From positions 1,178,001 through 1,242,000 of the forward strand of contig NZ_CAJRAF010000002.1 of the NCBI RefSeq assembly GCF_907164905.1: a DNA stretch of 64,000 nt, written 5' to 3'. Origin of the DNA: Dyadobacter sp. CECT 9275. GTDB lineage: Bacteria > Bacteroidota > Bacteroidia > Cytophagales > Spirosomataceae. The position numbers were made by a program, and so were the translations under genes. Below, in pieces: positions 1 through 9,000 of this stretch (positions within the stretch are counted from its first letter, which is position 1; each line of letters begins with the position of its first letter). The notes below the pieces were generated by a model. The model was given only the letters and a program-made list of their open reading frames with translations, was not told where the DNA came from and did no database searches.

Positions 1-137
1 CTGCCTGGGCATTTGAAATGTATGGGAGGAAGGTAGAAAAGGCCATGAATATGAAGAAGAAAGGCGCCGGGCCGGAAGTGGTTTTTGAGGAGGATTTGTT
101 TGCGGCTCTGAGTGATTTAGGGCTCTTACGTACCTAA
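1..137 (+). CDS. C-terminal fragment of unidentified protein
   Basis: An open frame enters from the left edge and ends at TAA 135-137, giving the last 44 residues (AWAFEMYGRKVEKAM at its start). The tail is Lys- and Glu-rich and shows no motif I recognise. It runs in the same direction as the transfer operon at 7.7 kb, so it may be a mobilisation gene of the same element, but that is inference from position. Its stop overlaps the 3' end of the convergent DUF4238 gene by 4 nt. Confidence 0.6.
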   Translation, partial: AWAFEMYGRKVEKAMNMKKKGAGPEVVFEEDLFAALSDLGLLRT

Positions 138-1105
138 ACACCATGCCTTTTTTCTTCAATAGACTTCCATTCATCGAACACTCTCTTAACTTTTTGCAGA
201 TGGTCAGAATTGCTTGCATAAATATCATCTACGCAATTCCACGCTACTAAAGAATTAAACAGTGTGACCGTTTCTGTCGGTGCCTTTTCATAAAGAACCT
301 TCTGAATATCAGTGTTTTGAATGGGATATCCATAATGCTTCATGTGAAGGTACTTACGAGAATTAATTGGAAAAATAAACTCAAATGGACCCGCCATTGG
401 CGCATAACCTTTCTCAGTCTGCAAAAATCCAGGATTGTCCGAAAGGATAAACTGATGATCATTCTCGCAAGTCAAAACAGTCCAAACACTGTTAACATGT
501 TTTTCTATCATTATTTCCCGATGCCGAGTTTCCGGTTGGAGGGAATTATTAATCAGAAAGGTATTGTGAAGATCCTTGGGAGTTCGCTGCGCAAACATTA
601 ACGTAGCTAAGTCATCCATGGCATCTGAATTTTTCAAAAGGCCTTTGTATAGTTCATAGTTTTCACCCTCGAGGGCCAAATCAGTGAAGTTTTTCTTAAA
701 AGAATCCTGCAATTTTTTGTTTCCCGCCTCGTCAAAAACCGCATTTCGTACATATTTCGTTCTGGTTCTCAAATGAATGATAATATCACTTAGCCTAATC
801 TTCTCATCCATGGAAATTGTAGGAGTCTCATTTTCAAGAATCTTCCACAGCTCCAAAAAATCACCCTCGTAGGACTGGTTCAAGGTATTTTCGACGTACA
901 AGGGATCCACAACATCCGATGACAAATCAAAATAAAATTGGTCGACTTTATAGTAATTCTTCTCATACCCAACGGCCGCCGGAAAGAATGGCTTTCTAGC
1001 ATGAGCAAATGGTTGTCGAACCTTAAGTCGGAAGAGTTGACCATTCACATTGGTGAACTTTTTTAAAAAAACTTGTGGGATTATGTGATGATCTTTTGAG
1101 GCCAT
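134..1105 (-). CDS. DUF4238 family protein
   Basis: Protein of 323 residues. The N-terminus carries the signature of DUF4238 proteins, KDHHIIPQVFLKKF at about residues 4-17, followed by a mixed alpha/beta body. DUF4238 has no established biochemical role that I know; its members are scattered and often lie on mobile DNA. No signal peptide or membrane segment is visible, so it should be cytoplasmic. It is a single-gene unit, convergent with the partial gene at the left edge, and sits in the cargo segment next to RADAR. A defence role is possible by association only. Confidence 0.75.
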   Translation of the reverse strand: MASKDHHIIPQVFLKKFTNVNGQLFRLKVRQPFAHARKPFFPAAVGYEKNYYKVDQFYFDLSSDVVDPLYVENTLNQSYEGDFLELWKILENETPTISMDEKIRLSDIIIHLRTRTKYVRNAVFDEAGNKKLQDSFKKNFTDLALEGENYELYKGLLKNSDAMDDLATLMFAQRTPKDLHNTFLINNSLQPETRHREIMIEKHVNSVWTVLTCENDHQFILSDNPGFLQTEKGYAPMAGPFEFIFPINSRKYLHMKHYGYPIQNTDIQKVLYEKAPTETVTLFNSLVAWNCVDDIYASNSDHLQKVKRVFDEWKSIEEKRHGV

Positions 1106-1189
1106 AACAGATTGATTTTGTAGGCCTAAAACAAAAAGCTAGAGAGAAAAATTCGGCATAAATTAGCTGCGACAAACTCGTCCGGATAA

Positions 1190-1402
1190 TCAGCTTTTCA
1201 TCTTCCCAACATCCTGGAAGAAAAACACCAGCTGTTTGAAAGGGACAAACCGGTCGTGACCTTTCGGGTCATAACCGGATTCCCGGCTGAAAAATGTGAA
1301 GCCGGTGTACATATCCCAAAGATCTTCAATCCAGGTCTCAGCGTCACTTTGGCTAAGCAGCTCTTTGACCTTCCGACCATAGGCTAAGTAAAGCTGGTGC
1401 AA
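1190..1402 (-). CDS. Small hypothetical protein, possible gene remnant
   Basis: Open frame of 70 residues beginning with TTG; no ATG is available at its N-terminus and an in-frame stop lies just upstream. The composition (aromatic and acidic, no low-complexity runs) looks protein-like, so it may be the C-terminal part of a decayed gene. No family recognised. It is downstream of nothing on its strand and has no visible ribosome binding site. Whether it is expressed is doubtful. Confidence 0.3.
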   Translation of the reverse strand: MHQLYLAYGRKVKELLSQSDAETWIEDLWDMYTGFTFFSRESGYDPKGHDRFVPFKQLVFFFQDVGKMKS

Positions 1403-1623
1403 TGCCGAGCCTTAAGACTCCTTTGAGTGTGGCAGTGTGTCTAATTTGTTGATTATAAGTTTGGTTCAAAAGCCTGCGTTTACATTTTCTGCTAAGCACA
1501 GGCTGCCGTGGCTTGTTCCCAACGCAACCGGCCGGTAACATACATTGTGATCTCGGTAACATATCCGAGCACTTCCGGGCAGATTTATATAAATTACCTT
1601 TTTTAACCAAACCCCCTTTCCAC

Positions 1624-2040
1624 ATGGCACATACTACCTCCACTCCGAAGATCCACGAGGGCTGTAACTTAAAACGATTCAGAGAGTTATGTAACTACAA
1701 GCAAGACGCGCTGACGTTTGAGCTCGGCGCAGATTGAAACCAGCAAAAAATCTCCCTCCTTGAACAAAAAGAAAAGATCGATTCCGATATTTTGGAGCAA
1801 GTCGCGGCGATTCACAAAATCCCGGCTGAGGCGATTCGGAATTTTGATGAAGATCAAGCTATCACGGTTATTTCCAGCACCTTCAACCACAACGCCGCTG
1901 TTGTGAACAATAATCCCGTATTTCATCCAATTAAAAAGCTCATTCAGCTTCACGAAGAGAAGATTGCTTTGTATGAGCGGATGTTGAAGGAGAAGGATGA
2001 GATGATGGGGAAATTGGAAAGATTAATTGATGGTAAATAA
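1624..2040 (+). pseudogene. HTH (XRE-type) regulator interrupted by in-frame TGA
   Basis: A single reading frame from ATG 1624 to TAA 2040 is broken only by TGA at 1735-1737. Before the stop it reads a short HTH start (LKRFRELCNYKQDALTFELG). After it, the same frame continues NQQKISLLEQKEKID, then a long acidic and lysine-rich coiled C-terminal half. In Bacteroidetes regulators of this kind the residue before NQ(K/Q)KIS is, as I recall, a conserved Trp, so TGG to TGA is the simplest explanation. The frame is otherwise intact over 139 codons, pointing to a recent loss or a base-call error. It faces the RADAR operon tail to tail and may once have regulated the cargo. Confidence 0.75.
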
Positions 2041-2123
2041 TTTTTCCTATTTGAGTATCCAGACGCGCTAAATAAAAACGGAAATCTCTTTCCATTTCCT
2101 AATGTTTTCATCAGAATAGATAA

Positions 2124-4751
2124 CTATAAATTGAAACTTTGCTCTAATCCCATTTTTCTTATGTTGTCAAGCCACTGGTAAATCACTGTCGGGGAATACC
2201 TTGGTCGACCGGAAGAGTCAAGCTCTTTTTCCAATGCAATCGCCATTAACGCATATTCATTTTCAAGCGAGGTGTTGAATATTCCCTGGTCGTCTGTATT
2301 AATGGAGACGAAAAGCTGAGGACATTCATCAAGTAATGCGTTAGAAGTTTCTAGTCCCAAGTTATAGAATTTCATAATTGGATGCTTTGCATAGCTTCCA
2401 AAGGTACCAATAAGGAAATTTGACGTTGGATTACATTCAACTCCAATATTTAATGACTTAACATGGTTCCGGTACAACCGCTGCACTTCTGCTACTAACT
2501 TTATGTAGTCTTGCGTAATCTCAAACTGACGAATGCTCGCGCCTTCTGACTTTACACGAGGATTGAAATGGTATTGCTGATAGAGCCATTGTACTGCTCG
2601 GCTTTTTCGGATCTGCGAATTGCTCGGGTACGAATAATTTATTTTACATCGATCCCAGTAAGTCAAATTGGTAATCTGATCCAAATTATTAGTATCAAAT
2701 TGGTATAGATTCGGATCATCACCCCTCAACTTCCATGAATCAAAAAAAACCATATGCGAGAAGTATGTGTTTTTTTGAGTATTGTCAAGGCTGTCTGAGT
2801 AAATCTCTCGAAATAGGCCTTCGTAAGTTTTTTCTAACCTGTTCACTTCCGTCCTGCAAATGTCTATGCCAAATTTCCGTATTCTAGCCAAAAGCCAAAC
2901 AATATTATCTAAAATCATTTCCTTCGGAAGCATCAACTTCATTTTCTTAAAGCAATAAAATTCTGCAACGTCAATACCGAGAGCGAGGGCATGACCAACT
3001 CTATCTCCCTGATTTAACCCTAAAAAAAGAATTGCTTCGTCGATTGCTCTAATTCCATCTACAACATCGTAAAAATCTTCTCCAACGTGAAAGGTAGCTG
3101 AAAGCTTATGCTCTGATTGTGACATCCGGAGTTGATTCTGCGCACCGCTGAGCTTATGATCCTTCAAGTATCGGAAAGCGTGAGCAAACACTTCTGGCCT
3201 TGCCGAAAATTCAGATGATGCTGCGTCAATACCTCTGATCAATTGCGATTTGTCGTAAAATGACTCACGTAGCCCAACTATGGCAAATGCCTGACGTTTA
3301 ATCTCTGATCTTAGCGCTTGATGACGAGATGTCACACTACTTACAAGAGCATTTTCTATTCTTTGATCAGATTTTTTTATAAAATGCAGGGTATAAAAAT
3401 GGCGTTCGGTTCTGATTGATTCAGATTCGTTAGTAGACTCCAGCATTGGATAGTGTCGTTGAATAGCCTTTTCATCAATCATAGCATGATATTTGTCAAG
3501 GCTGTCTCGCAACTGGATAGAGGTGAGCTTTGGAGCAATTCTTGTCTCAAAGCTCAATAATTTATTAAATTTCAAAGAATCATTAACTGCCATTCCAACG
3601 AAGGCAACCTCATAAATGCTCCCTTCTGTAATAAATAATTCTTTTCGATCTTGGTATTTTAGGAAATTACCAAACCCAGTCTTTAAATTAATCTGAATTA
3701 GTTCAGACCTCAATGTATATTTGATCAACAGATATGCATAAAGTAAATGTTGATACGAAAGGAAGCTTGGGTCATGGGTATAAATTAACTTAAAATTTTC
3801 ATAGAGGAATTTTCGTTCACCAACCAAGAGAAATGAGCCGTTAAAATTTTGATCAGACATTTCCTTTGGAATGGCATAATCCGCGGCCTGAAAACCCCCA
3901 TTGTATTTAAAATGATATCCCATCAAATACCGTAATGTTTCAATTTCCTCTATTACGGATTCTCGATTTAAAACTAACTCATAGGAGTCAGTATTATTTG
4001 ATGGATTACCCAATAAATTCATATTTATTTCACCAACACTTACACCGTTGATTTTACAAAATAGCCATTGTCTAATATATGCTGCTTTGAGAACCAAAAT
4101 GTTAAGCTGTTTTTCCTTCACGTTGAAAGAATTGGAAACAGAGGTGAGCAATCGCAGATCCGCACTGAGTTTCCGGAAGGCACTCTCATGGCTACCTGGA
4201 TGGTTCATTAGTGACATCCAACTTAAATCAAATACAGGTCCCGAACCCTTCAAATGGAAATGATTTTCTGCTATGCCTTGGTTTAACATTACTCTTAGGC
4301 GGCGATTATTAGATGAAATCACCGGACGCCATGCAAAATAGTCTCTCCTACGCTTGGACCTTACATCCATATATGCCAAATACGAGCATGTAAATAGATC
4401 TTCACCCAGCGGGTGAGACATTTCACGCCATTTCAGCAAATGCTTATACTCCACAAAAGGCTCCAAATTGCTTTCTGTCAATACATGCTTGGTAAAGTGT
4501 ACTAATAGGTAATAAATTGATTTCTTTCTACTTTGATGGTAATAGTCCAGAAACCAATCCTGGTCTAGTTTTTGATATACATTTATTATCTCTTCCAAGC
4601 CATAGTGCGTGAATAAACTATAACCCTTTTCTAAAAAATCTGCCTGACTGAAAAAGGGGTGAAAAGACTCATTCGCTCCTGCGGATAGAACTTTATCTGG
4701 GCACTGCTTCCCAAAAATTATGTTAATAGCATCCTGTAAATTGTCCATCAA
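2124..4751 (-). CDS. rdrB: RADAR defence adenosine deaminase RdrB
   Basis: Protein of 875 residues, much longer than a metabolic adenosine deaminase. It keeps the metal and catalytic motifs of the family in order: ENHFHLKGSG with the HxH pair at 164 and 166, HVGED at 555-559, RVGHA with His587, and INTDD with Asp820-Asp821. RdrB proteins form large shells that deaminate adenosine (in RNA and/or nucleotides such as ATP) during phage infection, working with the ATPase RdrA. Here it follows rdrA with a 4-nt overlap, the usual RADAR order. The large insertions between motifs match RdrB rather than Add. No third RADAR gene (membrane accessory) is seen nearby. Confidence 0.88.
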   Translation of the reverse strand: MMDNLQDAINIIFGKQCPDKVLSAGANESFHPFFSQADFLEKGYSLFTHYGLEEIINVYQKLDQDWFLDYYHQSRKKSIYYLLVHFTKHVLTESNLEPFVEYKHLLKWREMSHPLGEDLFTCSYLAYMDVRSKRRRDYFAWRPVISSNNRRLRVMLNQGIAENHFHLKGSGPVFDLSWMSLMNHPGSHESAFRKLSADLRLLTSVSNSFNVKEKQLNILVLKAAYIRQWLFCKINGVSVGEINMNLLGNPSNNTDSYELVLNRESVIEEIETLRYLMGYHFKYNGGFQAADYAIPKEMSDQNFNGSFLLVGERKFLYENFKLIYTHDPSFLSYQHLLYAYLLIKYTLRSELIQINLKTGFGNFLKYQDRKELFITEGSIYEVAFVGMAVNDSLKFNKLLSFETRIAPKLTSIQLRDSLDKYHAMIDEKAIQRHYPMLESTNESESIRTERHFYTLHFIKKSDQRIENALVSSVTSRHQALRSEIKRQAFAIVGLRESFYDKSQLIRGIDAASSEFSARPEVFAHAFRYLKDHKLSGAQNQLRMSQSEHKLSATFHVGEDFYDVVDGIRAIDEAILFLGLNQGDRVGHALALGIDVAEFYCFKKMKLMLPKEMILDNIVWLLARIRKFGIDICRTEVNRLEKTYEGLFREIYSDSLDNTQKNTYFSHMVFFDSWKLRGDDPNLYQFDTNNLDQITNLTYWDRCKINYSYPSNSQIRKSRAVQWLYQQYHFNPRVKSEGASIRQFEITQDYIKLVAEVQRLYRNHVKSLNIGVECNPTSNFLIGTFGSYAKHPIMKFYNLGLETSNALLDECPQLFVSINTDDQGIFNTSLENEYALMAIALEKELDSSGRPRYSPTVIYQWLDNIRKMGLEQSFNL

Positions 4752-7468
4752 CGCATCTGATTTAAATAGTTTTTGATACGATTAAGGCCATCCTCGAGAT
4801 CTAAATCCATGAGTTTTCTAAATTCCTCTAGTTTTTCTCTCGGGTAGGAGCTATCTGCAAAACTCTTAACAACAGTATTCATAGCTTGCTTAGCCCCCCG
4901 TGGAGACTGCTCTTGTGGATTGGCAAAATATCGATTGTAATTTCGCAGCAATTCCCGAGCTGTATTCTTATCTTGTTGGCTAAATGTCTCTCTTTCGTCA
5001 GACATATCGAACAAGCCGTCAACAATATCAAACACATTCCGATTTTCGTCCATGTCATTCCATTTATGATAGACAGGATGATCGACTACCTTATGTTTGA
5101 GATCCAATGCAATGTAAGGGTACTTTTCCTTGATTCTGTCCAAAGCCTGATCGGCGCTTATCAACATATAGTCTTTTATCGCCGCGCTGTAACTTCCGAC
5201 ACTATCACTTTTATGCTGTCTCTTACTGATCTCATCGAGTGTCTGCAAAAACTCTAAGTAAAACATGTTGTTGTTGAGGAAGCTTTGGAGGGAATTTGAC
5301 TCATTCCATTCCAACAGTTCTCGATACAGTTGACTACTATTAGCATCTTCGCTAGTCTTCATCAAGGAACGCCATACGTCAGTCGCAAACATGCTGTTGG
5401 ATAATGGAGCTAGAGGGGAAAATATGGCATGTTCAATATTCCCTCCTTGACTATTTAGTTCTTTAAAAAATGGGCTTTCCTTTTTGTCGCGATAGTCATT
5501 TTGATAAACGCCTAGAAATTGAATAAAAAATCCCAACCAGTATCTTTCTTCATCGCTCAATTCATCCCATTGATTGAGTCTAAAAGTGACCCAATCTCTC
5601 CTTTTACCGCCTCTTCGCTGAACAGGAAATACTTCGTTATATCCGTTGAAGTATCCGCCCATAGTTGCTTGCATCAGCTTGCTGGGATTTGACCTTTCCA
5701 TAATTTTGGTTCTGACGGCCAAATAAATAGAAATATAATCTAAAAACTTAACGGCTAACTCATCGTGATTTCTTACGTTGTCATAAAACCTCTTCAATAC
5801 AGAATAAGTATCACCTAAGGAAACGTTTCCTGGATTTTTAGGATACAAAAGATAATTAAAATCGTTTTTATTGGAAATATCGAAATGTTCTCGAATGATA
5901 CCCATAAAATTTAAAAAGTGAAGATTCATCATTTGGAACTCTTGTTTTTCCAAATTTATAAAAATGTCGACCAGTTTTGAAGGGAGCTCATTTTGGGCAA
6001 TATCAACGATATAATTTTTAAGATTTGAAAGACTGTCGACGGACAGCGTTATAGCACCAATCAGGCTATGAACTTGACGTAATGTATTTGGGATAATAGC
6101 GTTCAGCCGGTAGGTGGGCTTGTTAATAAATACACCGGTCTTGCTGTAAATTAGATCCAGCACTACATCTTGCAAATTGTTGCCAACAAAAACCTCTGTT
6201 CCGATTTTATCCGATTCGGCATATTGTGATAAATAATTAAGTGGCTTATTTTCAGTGAAAAGTTCCTTATCTATGTTTATAATAAACTTGTCAATTTTAG
6301 GAGTAACATATTTACCTTCGCGAAACTCGATTGGTAAAGGATTTGTGTCAGTTATCACCGGCATCGACAGTATATGAGAAAGAGGAAAAAGCTTTTCGAC
6401 GTATCTGTTTGCTTGAATTCTCAATGGGTCGATATGAAAATTTCCTTCTCTTGGGCCATTCTCATTTATGTTAATTCTCTGCGAATATCCTCTACCTTCA
6501 TTTATTGTAATGGTGTGGCTTGTTTTCCGATCTTCAAACCTAGCTGGTAGTCTCCCAAACTGGTTTAAAAAATTATTCTCGACTGATTGATAGACCTGCT
6601 CTATTCTGCAAGAGACGAGGATTAAAATTTTATGCTGAATTAAGAATTGTCGAATGTCTTCGAGCATTTTATAGGTATCTGCCATGTTTAGATCAAAATC
6701 ATCAATGGCAATTACAAGAAATTCACATTGCTCCACTTTATCGAGGTACACGTCAATAAGACTTGTAAAACTAGAATACAAATTACTGCCGTAGGCTAGC
6801 GCACTTAACGCATCAATAGGCTCACGATCATAAATGTACTTTTTTCCTCCGTTTATTACTTTTAGATTAGTGAATACTTTTTGAAATTCTTTTAATACCA
6901 GCCTTTTGTCATCATGATTTATCTCCTTTCCTGAATTTGAGAAACTATTTTGAAATTTGGAGAACATCTTTGCGACGATAATTTCAAAGAGTGTTTCCTC
7001 TCCTTTGAATAAAGAGGGATCTATAATATCCAAGGAGGCAAATTTTCTGTTTATTATTTCAGAAATAGGGAAATCCAAGAAAAAATCAACTTTTTTGAAT
7101 TTTTGTATGTTCGTCAAACTTTTCAGGAACGAAACCATCGACGAACTCTTTCCTCTACCTCGTTCTCCTGAGAAAACTATTATGTTGTTGTATACATCCA
7201 AATCAGATTTAGCACTTTCATTTTGCCTTACTATTTCATAAGTGTTCCGGAATGCATCCTTATAAATTTTGAAAAATATGGATTTAGAAAATTCTTTACC
7301 ATCTTCAATTCTTACTTTATATTCATCTGAAATATCAATAAGGAGAGTTGTCGAATGCTGATTGTTTTTCAATGAATTCATACTGTATAGAGGTTTAATT
7401 TTATCAATATGGGCTATGACTGCTGCAACTAAATATTCTGCGAAATCCTCTGGCATCAAACTCCCCAT
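4748..7468 (-). CDS. rdrA: RADAR defence ATPase RdrA
   Basis: Protein of 906 residues with a Walker A motif GERGRGKSSS at 101-110 and a Walker B strand LVIAIDDFD at about 251-259, near the N-terminus, followed by a long helical C-terminal region. This is the layout of RdrA, the AAA+-like ATPase that assembles with RdrB and activates the RADAR response to phage. The pair is translationally coupled (ATG of rdrB overlaps the rdrA stop). Two starts are possible: ATG 7468, or ATG 7456, which has GGGGAG a few bases upstream. The operon is more A+T-rich than the tra genes beside it, consistent with cargo acquired separately. Confidence 0.88.
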   Translation of the reverse strand: MGSLMPEDFAEYLVAAVIAHIDKIKPLYSMNSLKNNQHSTTLLIDISDEYKVRIEDGKEFSKSIFFKIYKDAFRNTYEIVRQNESAKSDLDVYNNIIVFSGERGRGKSSSMVSFLKSLTNIQKFKKVDFFLDFPISEIINRKFASLDIIDPSLFKGEETLFEIIVAKMFSKFQNSFSNSGKEINHDDKRLVLKEFQKVFTNLKVINGGKKYIYDREPIDALSALAYGSNLYSSFTSLIDVYLDKVEQCEFLVIAIDDFDLNMADTYKMLEDIRQFLIQHKILILVSCRIEQVYQSVENNFLNQFGRLPARFEDRKTSHTITINEGRGYSQRININENGPREGNFHIDPLRIQANRYVEKLFPLSHILSMPVITDTNPLPIEFREGKYVTPKIDKFIINIDKELFTENKPLNYLSQYAESDKIGTEVFVGNNLQDVVLDLIYSKTGVFINKPTYRLNAIIPNTLRQVHSLIGAITLSVDSLSNLKNYIVDIAQNELPSKLVDIFINLEKQEFQMMNLHFLNFMGIIREHFDISNKNDFNYLLYPKNPGNVSLGDTYSVLKRFYDNVRNHDELAVKFLDYISIYLAVRTKIMERSNPSKLMQATMGGYFNGYNEVFPVQRRGGKRRDWVTFRLNQWDELSDEERYWLGFFIQFLGVYQNDYRDKKESPFFKELNSQGGNIEHAIFSPLAPLSNSMFATDVWRSLMKTSEDANSSQLYRELLEWNESNSLQSFLNNNMFYLEFLQTLDEISKRQHKSDSVGSYSAAIKDYMLISADQALDRIKEKYPYIALDLKHKVVDHPVYHKWNDMDENRNVFDIVDGLFDMSDERETFSQQDKNTARELLRNYNRYFANPQEQSPRGAKQAMNTVVKSFADSSYPREKLEEFRKLMDLDLEDGLNRIKNYLNQMR

Positions 7469-7737
7469 GCGGGGGTATATTGTTCAGCAGGGCTTGTGTA
7501 AAAATCGTAATTTAAATCATATTTATTCAAATCCAAACGCCACATACTCAATCCCAGGAGCTTTGTATAAATGAATTTTAACACTTATCTTATAAGACCC
7601 TGTTATTTTCGGGTACAACAGTCGCAGCAGGGGTACAACAAAAAGTTGTACTTGAAGAGCTTTGATTTCTGATGTTGTTTTGTCATGTCCTTTCGAGAAA
7701 GGCAAGAGCATTCATCCACTTCAAAACAGCTAGGCTT
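7469..7737. other. Intergenic gap between divergent RADAR and tra operons
   Basis: About 270 bp between the rdrA start (minus) and the first tra gene (plus). Both operons should be transcribed away from it, so their promoters are expected here. I see A+T-rich stretches but no clean TTTG-N19-TATATTTG promoter, and no convincing gene. Confidence 0.4.
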
Positions 7738-8221
7738 ATGTTACCACATTTCACCTGGACGGATTACTCTCTGGCAGTGGCGGTTATTGGGATTGTCTAT
7801 TATTTGATCGTCGGTGCGCTGTTCTACCGGCAGGAAATCAAAACGTTTTTCAGCTCGCAAAACAAGCTTTGGCAGCGGGCGGAGAAGCCTCCCCCGAGCG
7901 GCTAACCAACTAAGTGAGCCGGAGGCTGTTGAAAGCGAAAAAGCTGAACGGAAAAGACCACCCTGGCAAAATGAAGAAGTGTTCGGTAAGGTGGAAGAGC
8001 TGGCCCAGCAAATCAGGATCAGCATATCGGAAGCCTGCCAAAAAGGATATGAACGGAGAGACCTGATCTTTCTGATCCAGCTATTAATCAAATACTTTTC
8101 TGCCATCAAAGGCAGCCCGTTCCGCCCGGCGATCGATAATGTGATCACTTCGGAATCAGCAAAATATGGCTTCATCAACCTCAGTGCTGTAGAGCTAGAG
8201 GAAGTCTGGAAGGAGGTTTAA
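7738..8221 (+). pseudogene. Conjugal transfer membrane protein, frameshifted at a C run
   Basis: The first part (ATG 7738) reads a short N-terminus with one membrane segment (YSLAVAVIGIVYYLIVGALF), then charged residues up to TAA 7903-7905. The next frame carries the natural continuation, RAANQLSEPEAVESEK and a helical domain ending at 8221. The frames join at CCTCCCCCGAGC near 7890-7897: removing one C from the C5 run gives one protein of about 160 residues. It is the first gene before traE, where Bacteroidetes tra operons often carry a small single-pass membrane protein. It is a recent indel, a sequencing error or +1 slippage. Confidence 0.65.
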
Positions 8222-8320
8222 TGATGAGCCCGCTCTCCTGCGCTCCCTGGTCAACCGATCAGGGAGCTGCAAGGAGACAAACCAAGCAAATCAATTCAAA
8301 AACAATAATCAACGAGGCGT

Positions 8321-8647
8321 ATGAAATGTGGGAAAGCAGCCCTTTCGATCAGGGCAAAACAAGTATGGGCATCAGCATTGCTCGCAGTGGTGACAACCGT
8401 GGTCAAAGCGCAAGACGGTGCGGCAGGTATTTCAGAAGCGGACAGCCAGGTGCGTAGCTATTTTGAGCCGGGTACACAGCTTATGTATGCCATTGGCGCG
8501 GTACTTGGTCTAGTAGGCGCAGTGAAGGTCTTCCAGAAATGGAATGCCGGGGACAATGATACCGGCAAGGTCGCAGCGGCGTGGTTTGGCAGCTGCATTT
8601 TCCTCGTAGTGGTGGCTACTGTGCTGCAATCTTTCTTCGGCCTATAA
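8321..8647 (+). CDS. traE: Conjugative transposon protein TraE (DUF4134)
   Basis: Protein of 108 residues with three hydrophobic segments (about 14-30, 54-70, 84-104) and the TraE pattern: an N-terminal signal-like segment followed by a small, VirB2-like membrane core. DUF4134 proteins are inner-membrane parts of the Bacteroidetes type IV secretion channel and are presumed pilin-like. The gene sits between the frameshifted membrane gene and traF, the conserved order. Another frame is open across its 5' half but has no family resemblance. Confidence 0.85.
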   Translation: MKCGKAALSIRAKQVWASALLAVVTTVVKAQDGAAGISEADSQVRSYFEPGTQLMYAIGAVLGLVGAVKVFQKWNAGDNDTGKVAAAWFGSCIFLVVVATVLQSFFGL

Positions 8648-8658
8648 AGGTAACCGTT

Positions 8659-9000
8659 ATGGCGGGCACAAGCGTTTACCAAATCAACAAGGGGATCAAT
8701 ACGTCCATTGAGTTCAAGGGTCTCAAAGCGCAGTACATCTGGTATATGGGTGGGGCGGCAATCGTGTTGTTTGCAATTTATACACTGCTGTATATCTGCG
8801 GGATCCGTTCTTACATCTGCGTGGGGATTGTGGTTTGCCTGGGTATTCCGATGATCATGGGGATTTACCATTTGAGCTCGGCATATGGAGAGCATGGCGT
8901 CACCAAGATGCTGGCGCGGCGAAGTATTCCCAGATATGTGAAGTCTAATTCGAGGCGCATTTTCAAAACCAGCACGATTAATGGAAAAGTTACTGGATGA
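8659..9000 (+). CDS. traF: Conjugative transposon protein TraF (DUF4133)
   Basis: Protein of 113 residues starting MAGTSVYQINKGIN, typical of DUF4133, with two adjacent membrane segments (about 30-65) and a basic C-terminus. DUF4133 proteins resemble VirB3, the small membrane partner of the VirB4-type ATPase. In keeping with this its 3' end overlaps the start of traG, the VirB4-like gene, by 20 nt. ATG 8659 is preferred over upstream codons of the frame, which lie inside traE. Confidence 0.88.
   Translation: MAGTSVYQINKGINTSIEFKGLKAQYIWYMGGAAIVLFAIYTLLYICGIRSYICVGIVVCLGIPMIMGIYHLSSAYGEHGVTKMLARRSIPRYVKSNSRRIFKTSTINGKVTG

Noticed and set aside
1353..1643. Minus-strand frame of 96 codons opposite the HTH start
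   Set aside because: Cys- and Arg-rich text without domain resemblance; it runs across both the small minus-strand frame and the HTH gene start.
7523..7711. Minus-strand frame of 62 codons between rdrA and the tra operon
   Set aside because: No ribosome binding site, odd composition and overlap with the expected promoter region of both operons.
8221..8457. Open frame of 78 codons across the traE start
   Set aside because: It lies in another frame of traE, has no family resemblance, and traE is clearly the coding frame.
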